Shown here: piece after piece, positions 34,618-46,498 of the stretch | How the letters are laid out: every line of letters starts with the position of its first letter | Position numbering within the stretch: position 1 is the first letter of the stretch | Assembly (NCBI GenBank): GCA_964016885.1 | Contig: OZ024743.1 | Location: 17,222,999-17,286,998, forward strand | Direction: 5' to 3' | DNA from: Eledone cirrhosa | Lineage: Eukaryota; Mollusca; Cephalopoda; Octopoda; Eledonidae | Length of the DNA: 64,000 nucleotides | Position numbers and translations under genes: made by a program | Notes under the pieces: model-generated | What the model was told of the DNA's origin: nothing | What the model saw: the letters and a program-made list of their open reading frames with translations, nothing else | The model's database searches: none

Positions 34618-37600
34618 TCAGCAAATGTACCGGGGGGCAGCACATTCCCTCTCCACCCTCACCTTCCTTTCCAACTGAAACTTGAAAAAGTTGATGAGGG
34701 ATTGGCCGAAGAGAAAAGTGTCTGTCTTCAGTCCTTTCAACCTCGTCCACCATACAACCTCTTTCGCTACTGCCACCAGACAGAGGAAAATTGCCTGCCC
34801 TTCCTGGCCAAAAGAAGGCGGCGGGTCGATCGTCACTATGGACTCGGCCGATAGCCGGATCCGTTCTACAGGCGACAACAGCTGTTCAACATAACTCCAC
34901 AAGTCAATAATGCACGGACACTGAACGAGTGCGTGCAGAACGGTTTCGTCGTACTGCGCGCATCTCGGGCAGGTCCGTCTGACAGTACTTCCGTGCCTGT
35001 AGAGTTTATCTCGAACCGGCAGTGCCCCGCGGTAGCACTGCCAAGCGAGGGATTTTTGGAAATTATCCATCGTCCCCGGCTCGGTACAGACTGGTTAGTT
35101 CGAATTCGTAGACTCCCAGAGCCTCTCTGAGTACGTTGTCGCACTTTCCCACCACTAATCCTCGAGAGTGGAAGTTCCACTGACCGCATTGCTCGCTGGC
35201 AGAGGGCAGTGAGTGCCTGGCAACATTCCAGATGCCAGTCACCCAGTCTCGGTCATTTCTTTACCCAGGACTGCAGCTCAGTCAAAGAAACGAGCTGCGG
35301 AAAAGCCCGTCTGACAAACGGCGACCACACCTGTTCACCGTTTAGGCAGAATATCTGGAGATGCCGGAGCCTCAGCGCGTGCCTGCGCATCATTAGGCAC
35401 GGCATGCCCAGTCCTCTAAGTAGAGGGTGCTGGCAGCAGATGGACCGCATCACCAGCGGAACCGGACCCCTCCACAAGAATTTGAAGAGGAGCCGCTCCA
35501 AGATGGCGAGGCGCGAACAGGGGCAAGGGACGACAGTTAAACGGTAGTAGATGACGAACTCGATGTACGCGTTCGCCACCTCCGCTCGACCTTTCAGTGA
35601 TAGCTTCATCCCAACCCATTTCTGGGTGACACTGACTACCCTGACCGTCACCTCGTCCCAATTGTTATCCACCTGGAGGTCTGACCCGAACCAAACACCT
35701 AGAAACTTTACCGGTCCGTCTGTCCAGCGCCTAACGACGCTGTTGGAAAGCATGTACTTGCCACTCCAGGTGCCGAGTTGCAAGCCTACTAACTTTTCCG
35801 GCTTAAGTTTTGCTCCCGTCAACCTTTCATATTCCTCCAATAAGTTGCTGACCACCTCGATTTCTGAGGTGTCCCACACCATCACGGTGATGTCGTCCGC
35901 ATAAGCCGACACAGCCTTTCCGCGTCCCGGTTCGAGCGGGATGCCCTGCAACAGCTCCAGCTTCCGCAGTAAAGGCTCGAGAGTCAATGCGTACAGAAGG
36001 GAGGAGAGAGGGCACCCTGACGGACCGTTGGGGAGACCTGAAACGGTTCCGAGGGGTGGCCATTAATTTTGACCATCAGCAGGTCCCGCTGTGCATTGCA
36101 GCGATCCAGCTTCTGAAGACGGGGCCGAAGCCAGCCGCCTTGAGAACAGCCTCCAGGTACCGATGGTCGACCCTATCGAATGCTTTCGATTGATCTAAAT
36201 TGATCAGAGCCCCACCGAAGCCAGGTTTACACCCTACCCTCTCTATGATGTATCGCATTAGGTGGAGGTTGTCGTGTATGGACCTGGTTGGGATTGCGCA
36301 AGTTTGCGCCTCCCCAACAAATGCCCCACGACAAGCGCCAACTTCTTCGCTAACACCCGGGTCAAAATCTTAAACTCAGTGTTGAGCAGAGTTATGGGCC
36401 TGAAATTGTCTAACGTGTCCCTCTTGTTCTCGTCTTTCCTTATCAGCGTCACTACGCCCCGGCTCACAGAACTGGAAATACTCCCGTTTTACTGCCAGTT
36501 GCAGTAGAGGGCTTCGAGGAGATTGGAGAACAAGTCTGGCATATTTACGTAAAGCTCGTAGGGCAGACCATCCAAACCGGGTGACTTGCGCCTCATGCAG
36601 CCTACAAGGGCATCCTGAATCTCGGCTGATGTAATTGGCCTTTCGCAGTGCCCAGCGTCAGCCGTCGAGAGTTGCGGCAAGCCATCGATGTAGGGACTGA
36701 AGTCCGCCACCATCTCTGACCCGCCACTTCCCCCCAACAACCGAGCAAAATGTTGGCAAAAGGCCTCACACATCCTCTTGGAATCGCTCAGCTCGTGCCG
36801 CTCTCGGTCCGTCAAAGACCGAATCCTGGTTTTATTACCACGCTGCGCCTCTGCCACGCGGGCCCATCGAACAGCTTTGGTTCCCTCGTTTCTCAGGGCA
36901 CGCGCCTTAGCTCTGACAATGCAACCTTCGTGTTTCGCATTGAAGAAATGGTCTAATGCCATTCTCGCCGCTAGCACATCAGTTGCAATGCCACTACCAA
37001 TAGCCTCGTCTAACTTATCTACCAACTCCTCCTCCTTTCTATTTTTCTCTAATGCTACTTCTTTGCTAAACTCTATCGACATTACTCTAATCTCTCTTTT
37101 GAGTGCCTCCTACCATCTATTGTTGACGATTCCTCCTATCAACTTTTTCTTAACTAAATTGTTGACCTGGTCCCTCTAAGCCTTACGTGCCGGAAATGAC
37201 ATGTTTAGCTTCCAGTAACCAGGTCCTAACCTACGCGACTTATCTAGGTCGACCATACAGATCACAAACTTGTGATCTGAATAGGCGACCGGTTCAAAAC
37301 GGGATAGCTTACACTATTTCTGTCTATTTTCCTAATGAATATCCTGTCTATATACGATCTAGATGACCCTATACGGTTAACCCAGGTCCACACTGGCGCA
37401 TTAGGGAAATCTAGTCGGTACCTGTCAGACAGTTGGAACTGGCTGATCAGGTTCTTGAGGCTTTTACACCCCCTGCTCCTATCGGATAATCCCACACAGT
37501 GCCAGCGTGCGTCTAAGATGCCGTTCAAGTCCCCCGCTAACAGTAAAGGGCGAGACGTACCCTGAAAGACTTCCAGGCGTCTAAAGAAGTCCGGCCGTCC

Positions 37601-37950
37601 TGCCCCAGTAGGAGCATAGACGGCCACCAGTCTAAATGCACCACCTTCATTATTGTTCACGTCCAGGACCACCAACTTCCCGTCCGGGTCCCGGAAGATC
37701 GACCTTCCTCAAGATCCAGACCTTTCCTAACCAGCACTGCCACCCCGCCTCCCATTCCCGGCCGGTTAACAGATGCAAAGATCTGATAGTCGTCGAAAAT
37801 GGGGGCTAGTGCGCGTGTATCGGAAATCCTGGTTTCGCTGACTGCAATTACATCCATTTCTATAGACCTGAGGTCGTTGAGCAGGTGACCCCGCTTCCAG
37901 GACGATCCCAGGCCTCGAACATTTAAACATCTTGCTCTTAATACGGCCAT
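34618..37950 (-). pseudogene. LINE 1 ORF2: endonuclease-reverse transcriptase, frameshifted
   Basis: Starts at 37950 with MAVLRARCLNVRGLGSSWKR. Endonuclease landmarks are SETRIS, GDLNGILD and SYIDRIF. RT landmarks are NFRPITLLNTEFKI, motif A INLDQSKAFDRVDH (about 36190), motif C AYADDITVMV (about 35900) and LGVWFG. The C-terminal knuckle CPRCAQYDETVLHALVQC is near 34950. Frameshifts near 37670, 37260, 36490, 36260, 36060 and 35250 break the ORF, and no single long frame survives. Role: nicks the target and copies the element RNA there. Confidence 0.8.
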
Positions 37951-37981
37951 GTTGGCAGGTTAAACAGAGAGAGAGGAAGGT

Positions 37982-39939
37982 CTACTTACTTTCCGGGCTC
38001 TTGTGAAGGTCGGGTTGTTCGACCTCCATAGTTAGTGGGGTTTCTTTTGGGATCCCCTTTAAAAGTCTTGAAGTGGGTTTTAAGTTCGGGGTTCCCACGT
38101 CCCGAGGAAATCTGTCTCGTATTTCTTTGAATATGTTGAGCGACATTCGCACCAGAACCAAATCTTCCGGCCCGCGAAATGTGCTCGATTTAAACATTTC
38201 CCCCTCTTTTTGGATATTTTCCCTTCGTGCGACGAGGGCCATCAGTTCCTTGTTGGCCCTCCTGACGAGCACGAATTTTGTATGTTTTGTTGGTGTGATT
38301 TTATTTGTTTGTGTGGCTGTGGTGGTGATGGTTGTGGTGTTGTTGTTTCGGTTGTATCTGTGTTTGTTGTGAGTTCAGATGTTTGTGTGTATATTTGTTC
38401 TTGCGTCTGTTTCGGTTGTTTGCGTTTGGGGGATTCCGGTGATAGTGATGGTGGTGTTGATGTTGGTGTTATTGGAGAGATGTCTGCTTGGATGGTGTCT
38501 GGTTTTTTTATTGTGGGTGCTTTTTGTGCTGTGTTGAGTTTTTTTTTCTTTTTGTGTTTCCTTTTTTGTATTTTGGGGGATTTTGGATTTCACTCATTTT
38601 CACTACTGGTATCTGAGGGGTCTGTGTCTGTAAGTGTGTCTGTATGTATGTTTAAGGTTTTATTGGTATGTGTATTTTTGGGGGGAGTGAGAATTTGACA
38701 GCTTTCCTCGTTTCTCCCCTGGGTGGTCAATGTTGGTGGTGGTCTTTCTATTGGTGTTGTTGTTGCTGGTTTTGCCGGTGCAGGCGTTGGTTGTGGTCTT
38801 CGCCCCGGCGTCGGCAGCAGTCGAGCCTTTCGACCCCTTGCCACTTTCAGCAGTTGAGGGCAGAAGGCTCGCAAATGGGTTTTTACCCCACAAACAAAAC
38901 ACTGCGGTCTTTTGGCTTTTGTGAATGACAGTCCCATTCTGAAGGCGGATGTGGTCTGGGATTGTCTTCACATTCTCGGGCCTGATCTGGAGAAGGATCT
39001 CCAGGTCAACCCCGGACCAGTCCTCTCTAGCCGTTCTGGTCACTTCTATAGGGACTGTATCCGTCCCCTCCACAATCACACATCCCAGAAGCCACCACAT
39101 GTCAAGTCCTGGTGGTATTCTGGGAATGCGGGGACGGGCGGTTCTTTTTCCCATGTGGGAAGGGTACATTATGACCTTGCTGGTTTTGCAAGGAGTCATA
39201 GAGTGTTTCATAGCGAGGGCTTCTGACTTGAACAACACCGAAATGGTGCCGTACTGTCTGCCCCTCTCTATGTACTGGGTGTCTACTCTGATGCACCTCA
39301 GCGCGACTTCGACGTCTTCTTGTGGGATTAACGCTGCCCTTTTGGTTTGTGCTGAGATGCATTTATAATGCACCGTTTTGCGCTCCACTGCCTCAATAGC
39401 TTCTACCGGGACAGTTAAGCATGAGCTTCCATGCCTGGGCCAACTTTTCATCTTTGTTTGAGAGGTCCATGTTGAAGCATGGCCTCTTTTTTGCTGCTGC
39501 CGAAGCGAGAGTGGTCTTGTTTTCGTTGGGGGTGTTGTTGACGTTGTTCTTGTTGGTGTTGTTGTTAGCACTGTCACTGTTATCATTGTTGTCTTTGTTG
39601 CCACCGTTGTTCTCGGTGCAGTTGGTATTGTTGCTGTTGGTGTTGTCGCTATTTATTTTCATGTTAGTGGTGTTGATATTGTTGTTGTATTTGTTTGTTT
39701 TTTTTGTTATCTGTATTTTCGTTGTCGCTGTTACTGTCATTTTTTTCAAAATGAGAGTTCTTATTGGTATCATTGGTGTCTTTGTTTACCTTGTTTGTGG
39801 TGGTGTTTGTATTATCAATGTGTTTTAATTTCGCTGTAGCGCTCCTCTCAACTTCTACGTCGTTGTCGCACGACAGCCGACATATCGCTGCGGCGCGTGG
39901 CTCAGCCAAGTTTTTTTTTCTTTGTACATTTTTTAACAT
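37982..39939 (-). pseudogene. LINE 1 ORF1: nucleic-acid-binding protein, frameshifted
   Basis: The likely ATG is at 39939, just after a hairpin-rich leader. An Asn/Thr-rich N-terminus is followed by a folded middle (VEVALRCIRVDTQYIERGRQ region), a CX2CX4HX4C knuckle CFVCGVKTHLRAFC near 38890, a Pro/Thr-rich linker and a C-terminal block with FKEIRDRFPRDVG (about 38130). The end at 37982 is 32 nt upstream of ORF2. Several frames are needed to read it. Confidence 0.65.
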
Positions 39940-39954
39940 GTAAAAAAAAGTTCA

Positions 39955-40008
39955 AATATTTGGGCCAAAAGGCCCAAATATTATACTTTCCCCTTCACGG
40001 GGCAAAGT
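39955..40008 (-). other. LINE 1 leader double hairpin
   Basis: A perfect 12-bp stem (39955-39966 with 39971-39982, four-base loop) follows, on the element strand, a second stem (CCCC/GGGG with ACTTT/AAAGT, 39985-40008). The other two LINEs have hairpins with different sequences in the same position. Confidence 0.6.
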
Positions 40009-40115
40009 CTAAGGGCTTATATCCCTTACACAACAAGAAATATTTAACAACAAATAATTTAAACAGGCAAATAAAGCGACTTACTGTGAGCTAGCAAAAT
40101 ACGTCCGCTTACACC

Positions 40116-40141
40116 AATAATAAATAATAATAATAATAATT
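40116..40141. repeat. (AAT)n tract between LINE 1 and a SINE
   Basis: Two AAT, one AAAT and further AAT units join the 5' end of LINE 1 to the 3' tail of the SINE at 40142. Confidence 0.9.
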
Positions 40142-40320
40142 GTTTCTACGTTTGGCACAAGGCCAGTAATTACCCAGAGCATTACTGGTACTTTATTTTA
40201 TCGACCCCGAAAGGATTTAAGGCAAAGTTAACCTCGGCGGGATTTGAACTCTGAATGGCAAGGGCCGTAACTCTATACGTCTAACCATGGCATCCGTCCC
40301 TCTACCGATACTACCAATAC
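40137..40320 (-). mobile_element. SINE copy at the LINE 1 5' boundary
   Basis: Minus-strand copy with tail GGCCTTGTGCC then AAACGTAGAAACAATTATT merging into (ATT)n. The head (GTATCGGTAGAGGGACGG) is at 40320. It shares its (ATT)n tail with the LINE 1 boundary. Confidence 0.85.
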
Positions 40321-40419
40321 TACTAATACATGCCAAACACTCGAGTCAATTTACGTCAACATCTATTTATATTTCAACTTCAACCCCATCACTACAGTAC
40401 TACGATCACATCACCACCA

Positions 40420-42790
40420 CCACTGCCTCATTATCGCTTCCTCGGTGGAAGAAACGACTGAATGGTCAAATCAGGGAAATGAGAAATGTCATTGGAAAGC
40501 TTGAGTCCCTACTGAATGAGACACTAAAAAACATAGACGCTAAAAATAGACTGGAAATAAAGTACTAAACTAGGAGGAAAAGGTTAAATGTTATCACAGA
40601 GGAACTGAAGCAACGCATTGTAGCAAAGAGTGCAACATTTAGGCGAACGAGAGCAGAGTCAGTCAGTATAGACAGAACCGCATGTTTGACAACAACCAGA
40701 AGAAGTTATTTGGACAGCCTGAAGGGAAAGAAAGAGGCAACGACTTTATCGCTGAGGCGGAATAACTAAGACATTCTGGAGAGGAATATGGGAGTAGGTT
40801 GTGAAACATAATGATCAGGCAGTGTGGATTGAGACAGTACAAAAGGAGATTAGTGAACAGGCACACCAACAAACTGATTTGAGTATCACAGTTGAAACTC
40901 TCAAGGGGCAGTCCAAAATACTAACCAACTGGAAATCACCAGGCCCAGATGGTGTGCAAGGGTAATGGATTAAAAATGTAACATCCCTCCACCCGAAACT
41001 GACAAACATGTTCAATGACTGCTTGATGTCAGGTGAGGTACCAGAGTGGTTGACAGAAGGTACCACAGTTCTGGTAATGAAAGACCGAATCAAGGGTAAT
41101 TATGTTACCAACTATAGACCTATCACATGTCTGTCCGTAATGTGGAAACTGTTGACAAGCATTGTGTCTGAGGAGATCTACCATCACCTCCACACAAACA
41201 ACTTGTTACCGGACGAACAGAAAGGATGCCGAAAGAAGTGCCATAGTTCAAAGGAACAGTTACTTATTGATAAGATGTTAATGAGAAATTGCAAGAGGAG
41301 ACACACAGGTCTTGCCATGGGATGGATAGACTACAAAAAGGCATTTGACATGGTGCCTCATTCTTGGACTACCAAAAGCCTAAAGATCTTCAAGGTGGCA
41401 GATAACATGAGATAATTGTTGAGCGAAAGTATTAAGTCCTGAAAAACAGAGTTAACATCAGCTGGAGAATCCTTGGGAGGCGTGAAGATCAAGACAGGTA
41501 TCTTCCAGGGAGATAATATGTCCCCTCTGTTGTTTGTCCTTGCCCTGATGTCCCTGACCATTATACTGCGAAAAGTGAGAGCAGGATACAAGTTGGGAAA
41601 GGGAGAGCTTACCATCAATCACCTCCTCTTCATGGACGATCTTAAGCTCTTCGGGAAGTGTGAGAAGTAGTTGGATGTGCTTGTTGACACTGTCCGTATT
41701 TTCAGCGATGATATATGAATGGAATTTGGTATTATAAGTGAGAAGTCCTAGTGTTGAAGAGGGGGAAAAATTGAGCAGAAGCAACGGAATCCAGGTACCA
41801 ACATTTGAGATGATAAAGGAAATTGACACTGAAGAAGGATTCAAATAGTTATGTGTTCTGGAGGCAGATGACATCAAGAACAAACAGATGAGGGAATTGA
41901 TAAGATCTGAATACATTAGGAGAGTAAGGAGCGTATTAAAATCACATCTAAATAGTAGGAATGCCACAAGTGCAGTGAATTCCCGAGCTGTGTCTATTAT
42001 TAGGTACAGTGCGGGAATTCTGAGATGGAATGTTGCTGAACAAAAAGAAATGGATAGGATGACTAGGAAGCTATTGATTATCTACAACATGTCCCACAAG
42101 AAGAGTGATGTCGGTAGACTCTACTTAAAGAGATCTGAAGGTGGAAGTGATTTATCAGCATAGAGGAATTTGTTCAGATGGAAAAAAACAACCTGCACAA
42201 ATACGTGACCGACAGTAGGGAGCCAATGCTCAGAATTGTACTGAAGGGTAGAAAATAGAGCAGGAAATAACAACAAAAAGGAAGAGCAACCTTCATTAAA
42301 ACTCCCTTCATAGTAGCTTCTTTGAGAAAATTGAATATAATGATCCACAGACATAGAACTAGTTAAAAAGAGGAGACCTTAAAAAGGCTATAGAGGAATG
42401 CTAACGGCTGCGCAGGTGCAGGCACTCAAAACGAAGTGGGTGAAACACCATATTTACAAGGAGGAGGCTAGCCCACTGTGCAGGATCTGAGGAGAGATAG
42501 AGAGGAGACTGTGGCTCAGATTGTATCAAAGTGTAAACACCTAGCCCAGACTCACTATAAAGGCCGGAGACCTAAAGTCAGAGTCGTCCCGATTGTCATA
42601 GGCGCACTAGGTACTATCTCAAAGAGATTCCAAGGTTGGTAAAAGATATTTAGTCCAGACCAGCTTTTTGGAACACTTCAAAAGGCACGTCCTGAAAGAT
42701 ACGTCCTGAATATCAGAGGCTGCAGGTAGCGGCTTGATATTCATTTAAACAAACTTTCCAGTTAAATAACATCAATGGCTGAGACTCAAA
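40420..42790 (+). pseudogene. R4/Dong-like LINE relic with RT
   Basis: Plus-strand pieces in order are DLSITVETLK, KSPGPDGVQG, VTNYRPITCLSVMWKLL, EQKGCRKKCHSSKEQLL, motif A MGWIDYKKAFDMVPHSW, motif B GIFQGDNMSPLLFVLALM, motif C FMDDLKLFG and the thumb region KSHLNSRNATSAVNSRAV with LLIIYNMSHKKSDVGRLY. This set of phrases is characteristic of the R4/Dong group. Stops and shifts are frequent, and the C-terminal restriction-like endonuclease is not readable. It ends at the (AAT)n tract 42793-42824, in keeping with the TAA-repeat preference known for Dong. Confidence 0.75.
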
Positions 42791-42792
42791 GA

Positions 42793-42794
42793 AC

Positions 42795-42824
<30 letters not shown>
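42793..42824. repeat. (AAT)n tract at the 3' end of LINE 2
   Basis: About 10 AAT units between the R4-like relic and LINE 2. Confidence 0.9.
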
Positions 42825-42825
<1 letters not shown>

Positions 42826-42836
42826 TTTTCTTTATT

Positions 42837-42849
42837 AACCACAAGGGTT
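42837..42849 (-). other. LINE 2 3'-terminal hairpin
   Basis: Element strand AACCCTTGTGGTT, the A-U variant of the GGCC hairpin in LINE 1. Confidence 0.55.
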
Positions 42850-43068
42850 TACATAAAGTAGACATTAAGGACAGTACGGGACAATACAGGACGGTAAAAA
42901 TGGGCATTTCTGCGTGTAAAAAAAACAGAGGATGAAATAAAAAAACAAAGAAAAATTCCCCAATAGGGGGGAGACTTCCGAGGGACATTTGTGGAGAAAG
43001 CCCATTAAAAGACCACAGTGGCCCTGACCACCAGGGCAAGTGCCCTCTCCCAGTTTTCCACCTTTAAT

Positions 43069-46000
43069 TTACTGACACATACTCAGAGAAGGCCCATTCA
43101 TTCGGGCCATACTTGCTTCTCTCACCCATCTTTCAACAAAATGCTGGGAAGAGAGCACTTCCCTCTCTACCCTGATTTTCCTTTTCAGATGAAATTTGAA
43201 AAAGTTAATCAGGGCATCACCGAAGAAGTAAGTGCTCGTCTTCAGCCCTTTCAAACGTGTCCACCATACTATCTCTTTCGCCCTGGCCACCAGACAGATA
43301 AAAACTGCCTGCCCTTCCTGGCTAAAGGAAGAGGGCGGGGCAATCCTCACAACGGACTCAGCTGATAGCTGGATCCGTCCTACACGTGACAGCAGATGTT
43401 CGACATAAACCTACAAGTCAGCAATGCTCGGACACTGGACGAGTGCGTGCAGGACGGTTTTGTCGCCCTGTGCGCATCTCGGACATGCCCGGCTGACGGC
43501 ACATCCATGCCTGTAAAGTTTATCCCGAACTGGCAAAGCACCCCGGTAGCAGTGCCAGGTCAGGGATTTCTGGAAGTTGTCCAGAGGCCCCGGCCCGAAA
43601 GTCCTTCCGAAGAGATTGGCTAGTTGATTTTCGTCGACGCCTAGAGTTTCTCCAAGTACGTCGTCGCTCTTCCCTTCCACTAATCCCCTATAGACCGCCT
43701 AGGTGGAGTTTCCACCGATCACATTGCCAGATTGGTCGAGGGCTGTGAACGCCTGAAGACATTCCAGTCTCCAAGCGCTCCCTCTCGGTCTTCGCTTGAC
43801 CCAGGACTGCAGCTCCGTCAAGGAGACGAGCTGGGGAAAAACGTGTCTAGCAAACGGCGACCACACCTGATCACCGTCGAGGAAGAGGTGGAGATATCGT
43901 AGCCTGAGCGCGTGTCTGCGCATCATCAGCCACGGCATGCCCAGCCCTCCACGTAGCGGGTGTTGACAGCAGATGGACCGCCTGACCATAGGCGAAAGAG
44001 CAAACCCTCCAGCGCAGTCAGGTGGGGCTTAGGACAGGGTACGACGGTCAGGCGGTAGTAGATGACGGACGCGATGTACGCGTTAGCCACCTCCGCTCGA
44101 CCTTTCAGAGATAGCTTCCTCTCGGACCATTTCTGGGTGAGAGAAGCCACCCTGCTCGTCACCTCGTCCCAGTTTTTGTCCGTCTGGAGGTCTGGACCGA
44201 ACCAGACCCCTAGCAATTTAACCGGTCCGTCTGTCCAGCGCCCAACGACGCTGTTGGACGGCATGGACCTGCCTCTCCAGGTGCCGGGCTGCAGGCCCAC
44301 TGACTTTTCCTGGTTGATCATTGCTCCTGTCACCGCTTCGTATTCTCTTAGTGTAGTGCCGATCGCCCCGATGTGTTTGGCGTTCGACACCACTACGGTG
44401 ACATCGTCGGCATATGCTGACACGGATCTTCCGCATCCTAGTTCGCGCGGGATCCCCCTCAACGTCTCCAGTTTGTGCAGTAATGGCTCGAGAGTCAATA
44501 CGTACAATAGGGACGAGAGGGGACATCCTTGGCGGACCGAGCGCATGATGTTGAACGGTTCCGAAAGGTGACCGTTCACTCTCACTACAGAGCAGATGTT
44601 GCTGTGCATGCAGCGATCCAGCCTGTGAAGACGGGCCCAAAGCCAGCCGCCCTCAGGACTGCCGCTAGATAACGATAGTCGACCCTATCGAAAGCTTTCG
44701 ACTGATCTAAATTAAACAACGACCCACCCGTGCCAGGTTCCCTAGCTACCCTCTCTACGATGTATCTTATTAGGTGGCGGTTGTCGTGGATGGATCTGTC
44801 AGAAATGGCGCATGTCTGAACCTCTCCCACCAGACCACCAACGACAAGCGCCAGCCTCTTTGCTAGCACCTTGGCCAAAATCTTGAACTCTGTGTTTAGC
44901 AGAGTTATGGGCCTGAAATTATCTATGTTATGCCCTTTGTTCGGATCCTTTCTCAGCAGCCCCACCGCTCCTCGGCTCACAGAGCTGGGAATTCTCCCGT
45001 TCTGTTGCCAGTTGCAGTAGACGTCCGCCAAGAGGCCTCCGAACAAGTTTGGCATTTGTACGTAAAGTTCATAGGGCAGACCATCCAAACCAGGCGATTT
45101 ACCCCTTGTGCAACTAGTCATTGCATCCCGTACTTCAGCGGTCGTTATCGGCTTTTCGCAACACTCCGCCTCAGTGGCCGAAAGCCGCGGCAGTCCGTCG
45201 AGGTAGACACTAAAGTGCATCCCTCGATCCGGCACACCACTGCCCCCGAACAGTTGAGCGAAGTGTTGCTGAAAAGTTTCACACATTTGCCCGGGATCGA
45301 GTAGCATGCGCCCGTCGTGGTCCACCAAAGACCGGATCGTGGCTTTGTTGCCACGACGCGCCTCCGCCACTCGGGCCCATTGAACGGCTTTCGTCCCCTC
45401 GTGTCTGAGAGCACGCACCCTAGCTCTGACAACGCAGCCTTCGTGCTTTGCATTGAAGAATTGGTCAAGGGCCAATTTCGCCGCAAGTACGTCGGTCGCG
45501 ATGCCTTTGCTAAGCGCCTCATCTAATTTTCTAACTAGTTCTCCCTCTGCTCTATTTTTCTCTATTGCTAAAGTCTTACTAAACCTAATGGACTCTATTC
45601 TAATTGCTCTTTTCAGAGCAAACCACCACTTGTTGTTGACGATGGCCCCCGTCAATGCCCGCTTAACTAGTTCGCTAATACGGTCTCTGTAGGCCTTTCG
45701 CGCTGGTAAGGACGCGTTTAGCTTCCAGTAGCCGGGTCCTCGCCTATGAAGCCTATCTAAGTCAAGCACACAGATGACGAATTTGTGGTCCGTGTAGCTG
45801 ACTATCTTGAATTGTGGACAGCCTTTGCTAGACCTATCTATTTCCCTACAAAATACTCTATCTAGATATGATCTGGATGACCCTATGCGATTTGTCCAAT
45901 CCACATTGTTACATTCGGGAAATCCATTCGGTACCTGTCAGAGTGTTCAAAACGTCTGAGCAGGTTGGTGAGACTCTTGCACCCTCCTTCCCTATCCACT

Positions 46001-46464
46001 AATCCCACACAATCCCAGCGTGCATCTAAGATCCCGTTCCAGTCTCCCACTAACACTAAAGAGCGGGACGTTCCAAGAAAGTTCTCCAGACGCCGGAAGA
46101 AATAAGGCCGCCCTGCTCCTGTCGGGGCATAGACGGCCACTAACCTGAAAGCTTGCCCGTCTCCGCTGGTCACGTCCAGCACCACCAACTTACCTTCTGG
46201 GTCCAGGAAGATGGCCCGTATGGCAAGATCCAAACCTCTCCGAAAAAGCACAGCAACTCCTCCCCCCGATCCCGGACGGCTGGGAGATGCGTACACATCG
46301 TAGCCGCCGAAGATCGGTGCGAAAGCCTGTGCTTCGGAGATTCTGGTCTCGCTGATGGCCACTACATCTTTGTTTAGTGACCTGAGGTCGTTGAGCAGGT
46401 GGCCCTGCTTCCATGACGACCCCAAGCCACGCGCATTTATGCTGCCTATTCTGAGTGAGGTCAT
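43069..46464 (-). pseudogene. LINE 2 ORF2: endonuclease-reverse transcriptase, few breaks
   Basis: Starts at 46464 (MTSLRIGSINARGLGSSWKQ). Endonuclease: SETRIS, VAVYAPTGAGRP, GDWNGILDARWD, SYLDRVF, SYTDHKFVICVLDLD (SDH-type motif). An open stretch of 439 codons (45904-44585) carries the end of the endonuclease and the RT up to motif A LFNLDQSKAFDRVDY. Motif B RQGCPLSSLLYVLTLEPLL and motif C AYADDVTVVV follow in a new frame after a 1-nt loss (CATGCAG here, CATGGCAG in copy 3, near 44610). About 22 nt are missing near 43990. C-terminal knuckle CPRCAQGDKTVLHALVQC near 43450. Confidence 0.85.
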
Positions 46465-46498
46465 GTTGAAAAGAAGTGGAAAAGATGGGAAAGACCAC

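Larger units (their letters stand above)
34296..40115 (-). mobile_element. L1/Tx1-like LINE, copy 1 (near full length, 5.8 kb)
   Basis: A minus-strand non-LTR element with a 5' UTR (about 39940-40115), ORF1 with a CCHC knuckle, and ORF2 with apurinic-like endonuclease, RT and a C-terminal zinc knuckle. (AAT)n lies at both ends (34256-34295 and 40116-40141), as expected for an element that targets this microsatellite. It is the most diverged of the three copies, and ORF2 is broken by several frameshifts. The RT wording (LDQSKAFDRVD, RQGCPLS-type motif B in the sister copies, AYADD) fits the Tx1 branch of the L1 group, which is known for target-specific families. Confidence 0.8.

Noticed and set aside
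38210..38698. 162-codon Cys/Val-rich plus-strand ORF, and similar openings at 46806-47396 and 52672-53307
   Set aside because: Antisense of Pro/Thr-rich ORF1 linkers in the LINEs; the composition follows from complementary codons.
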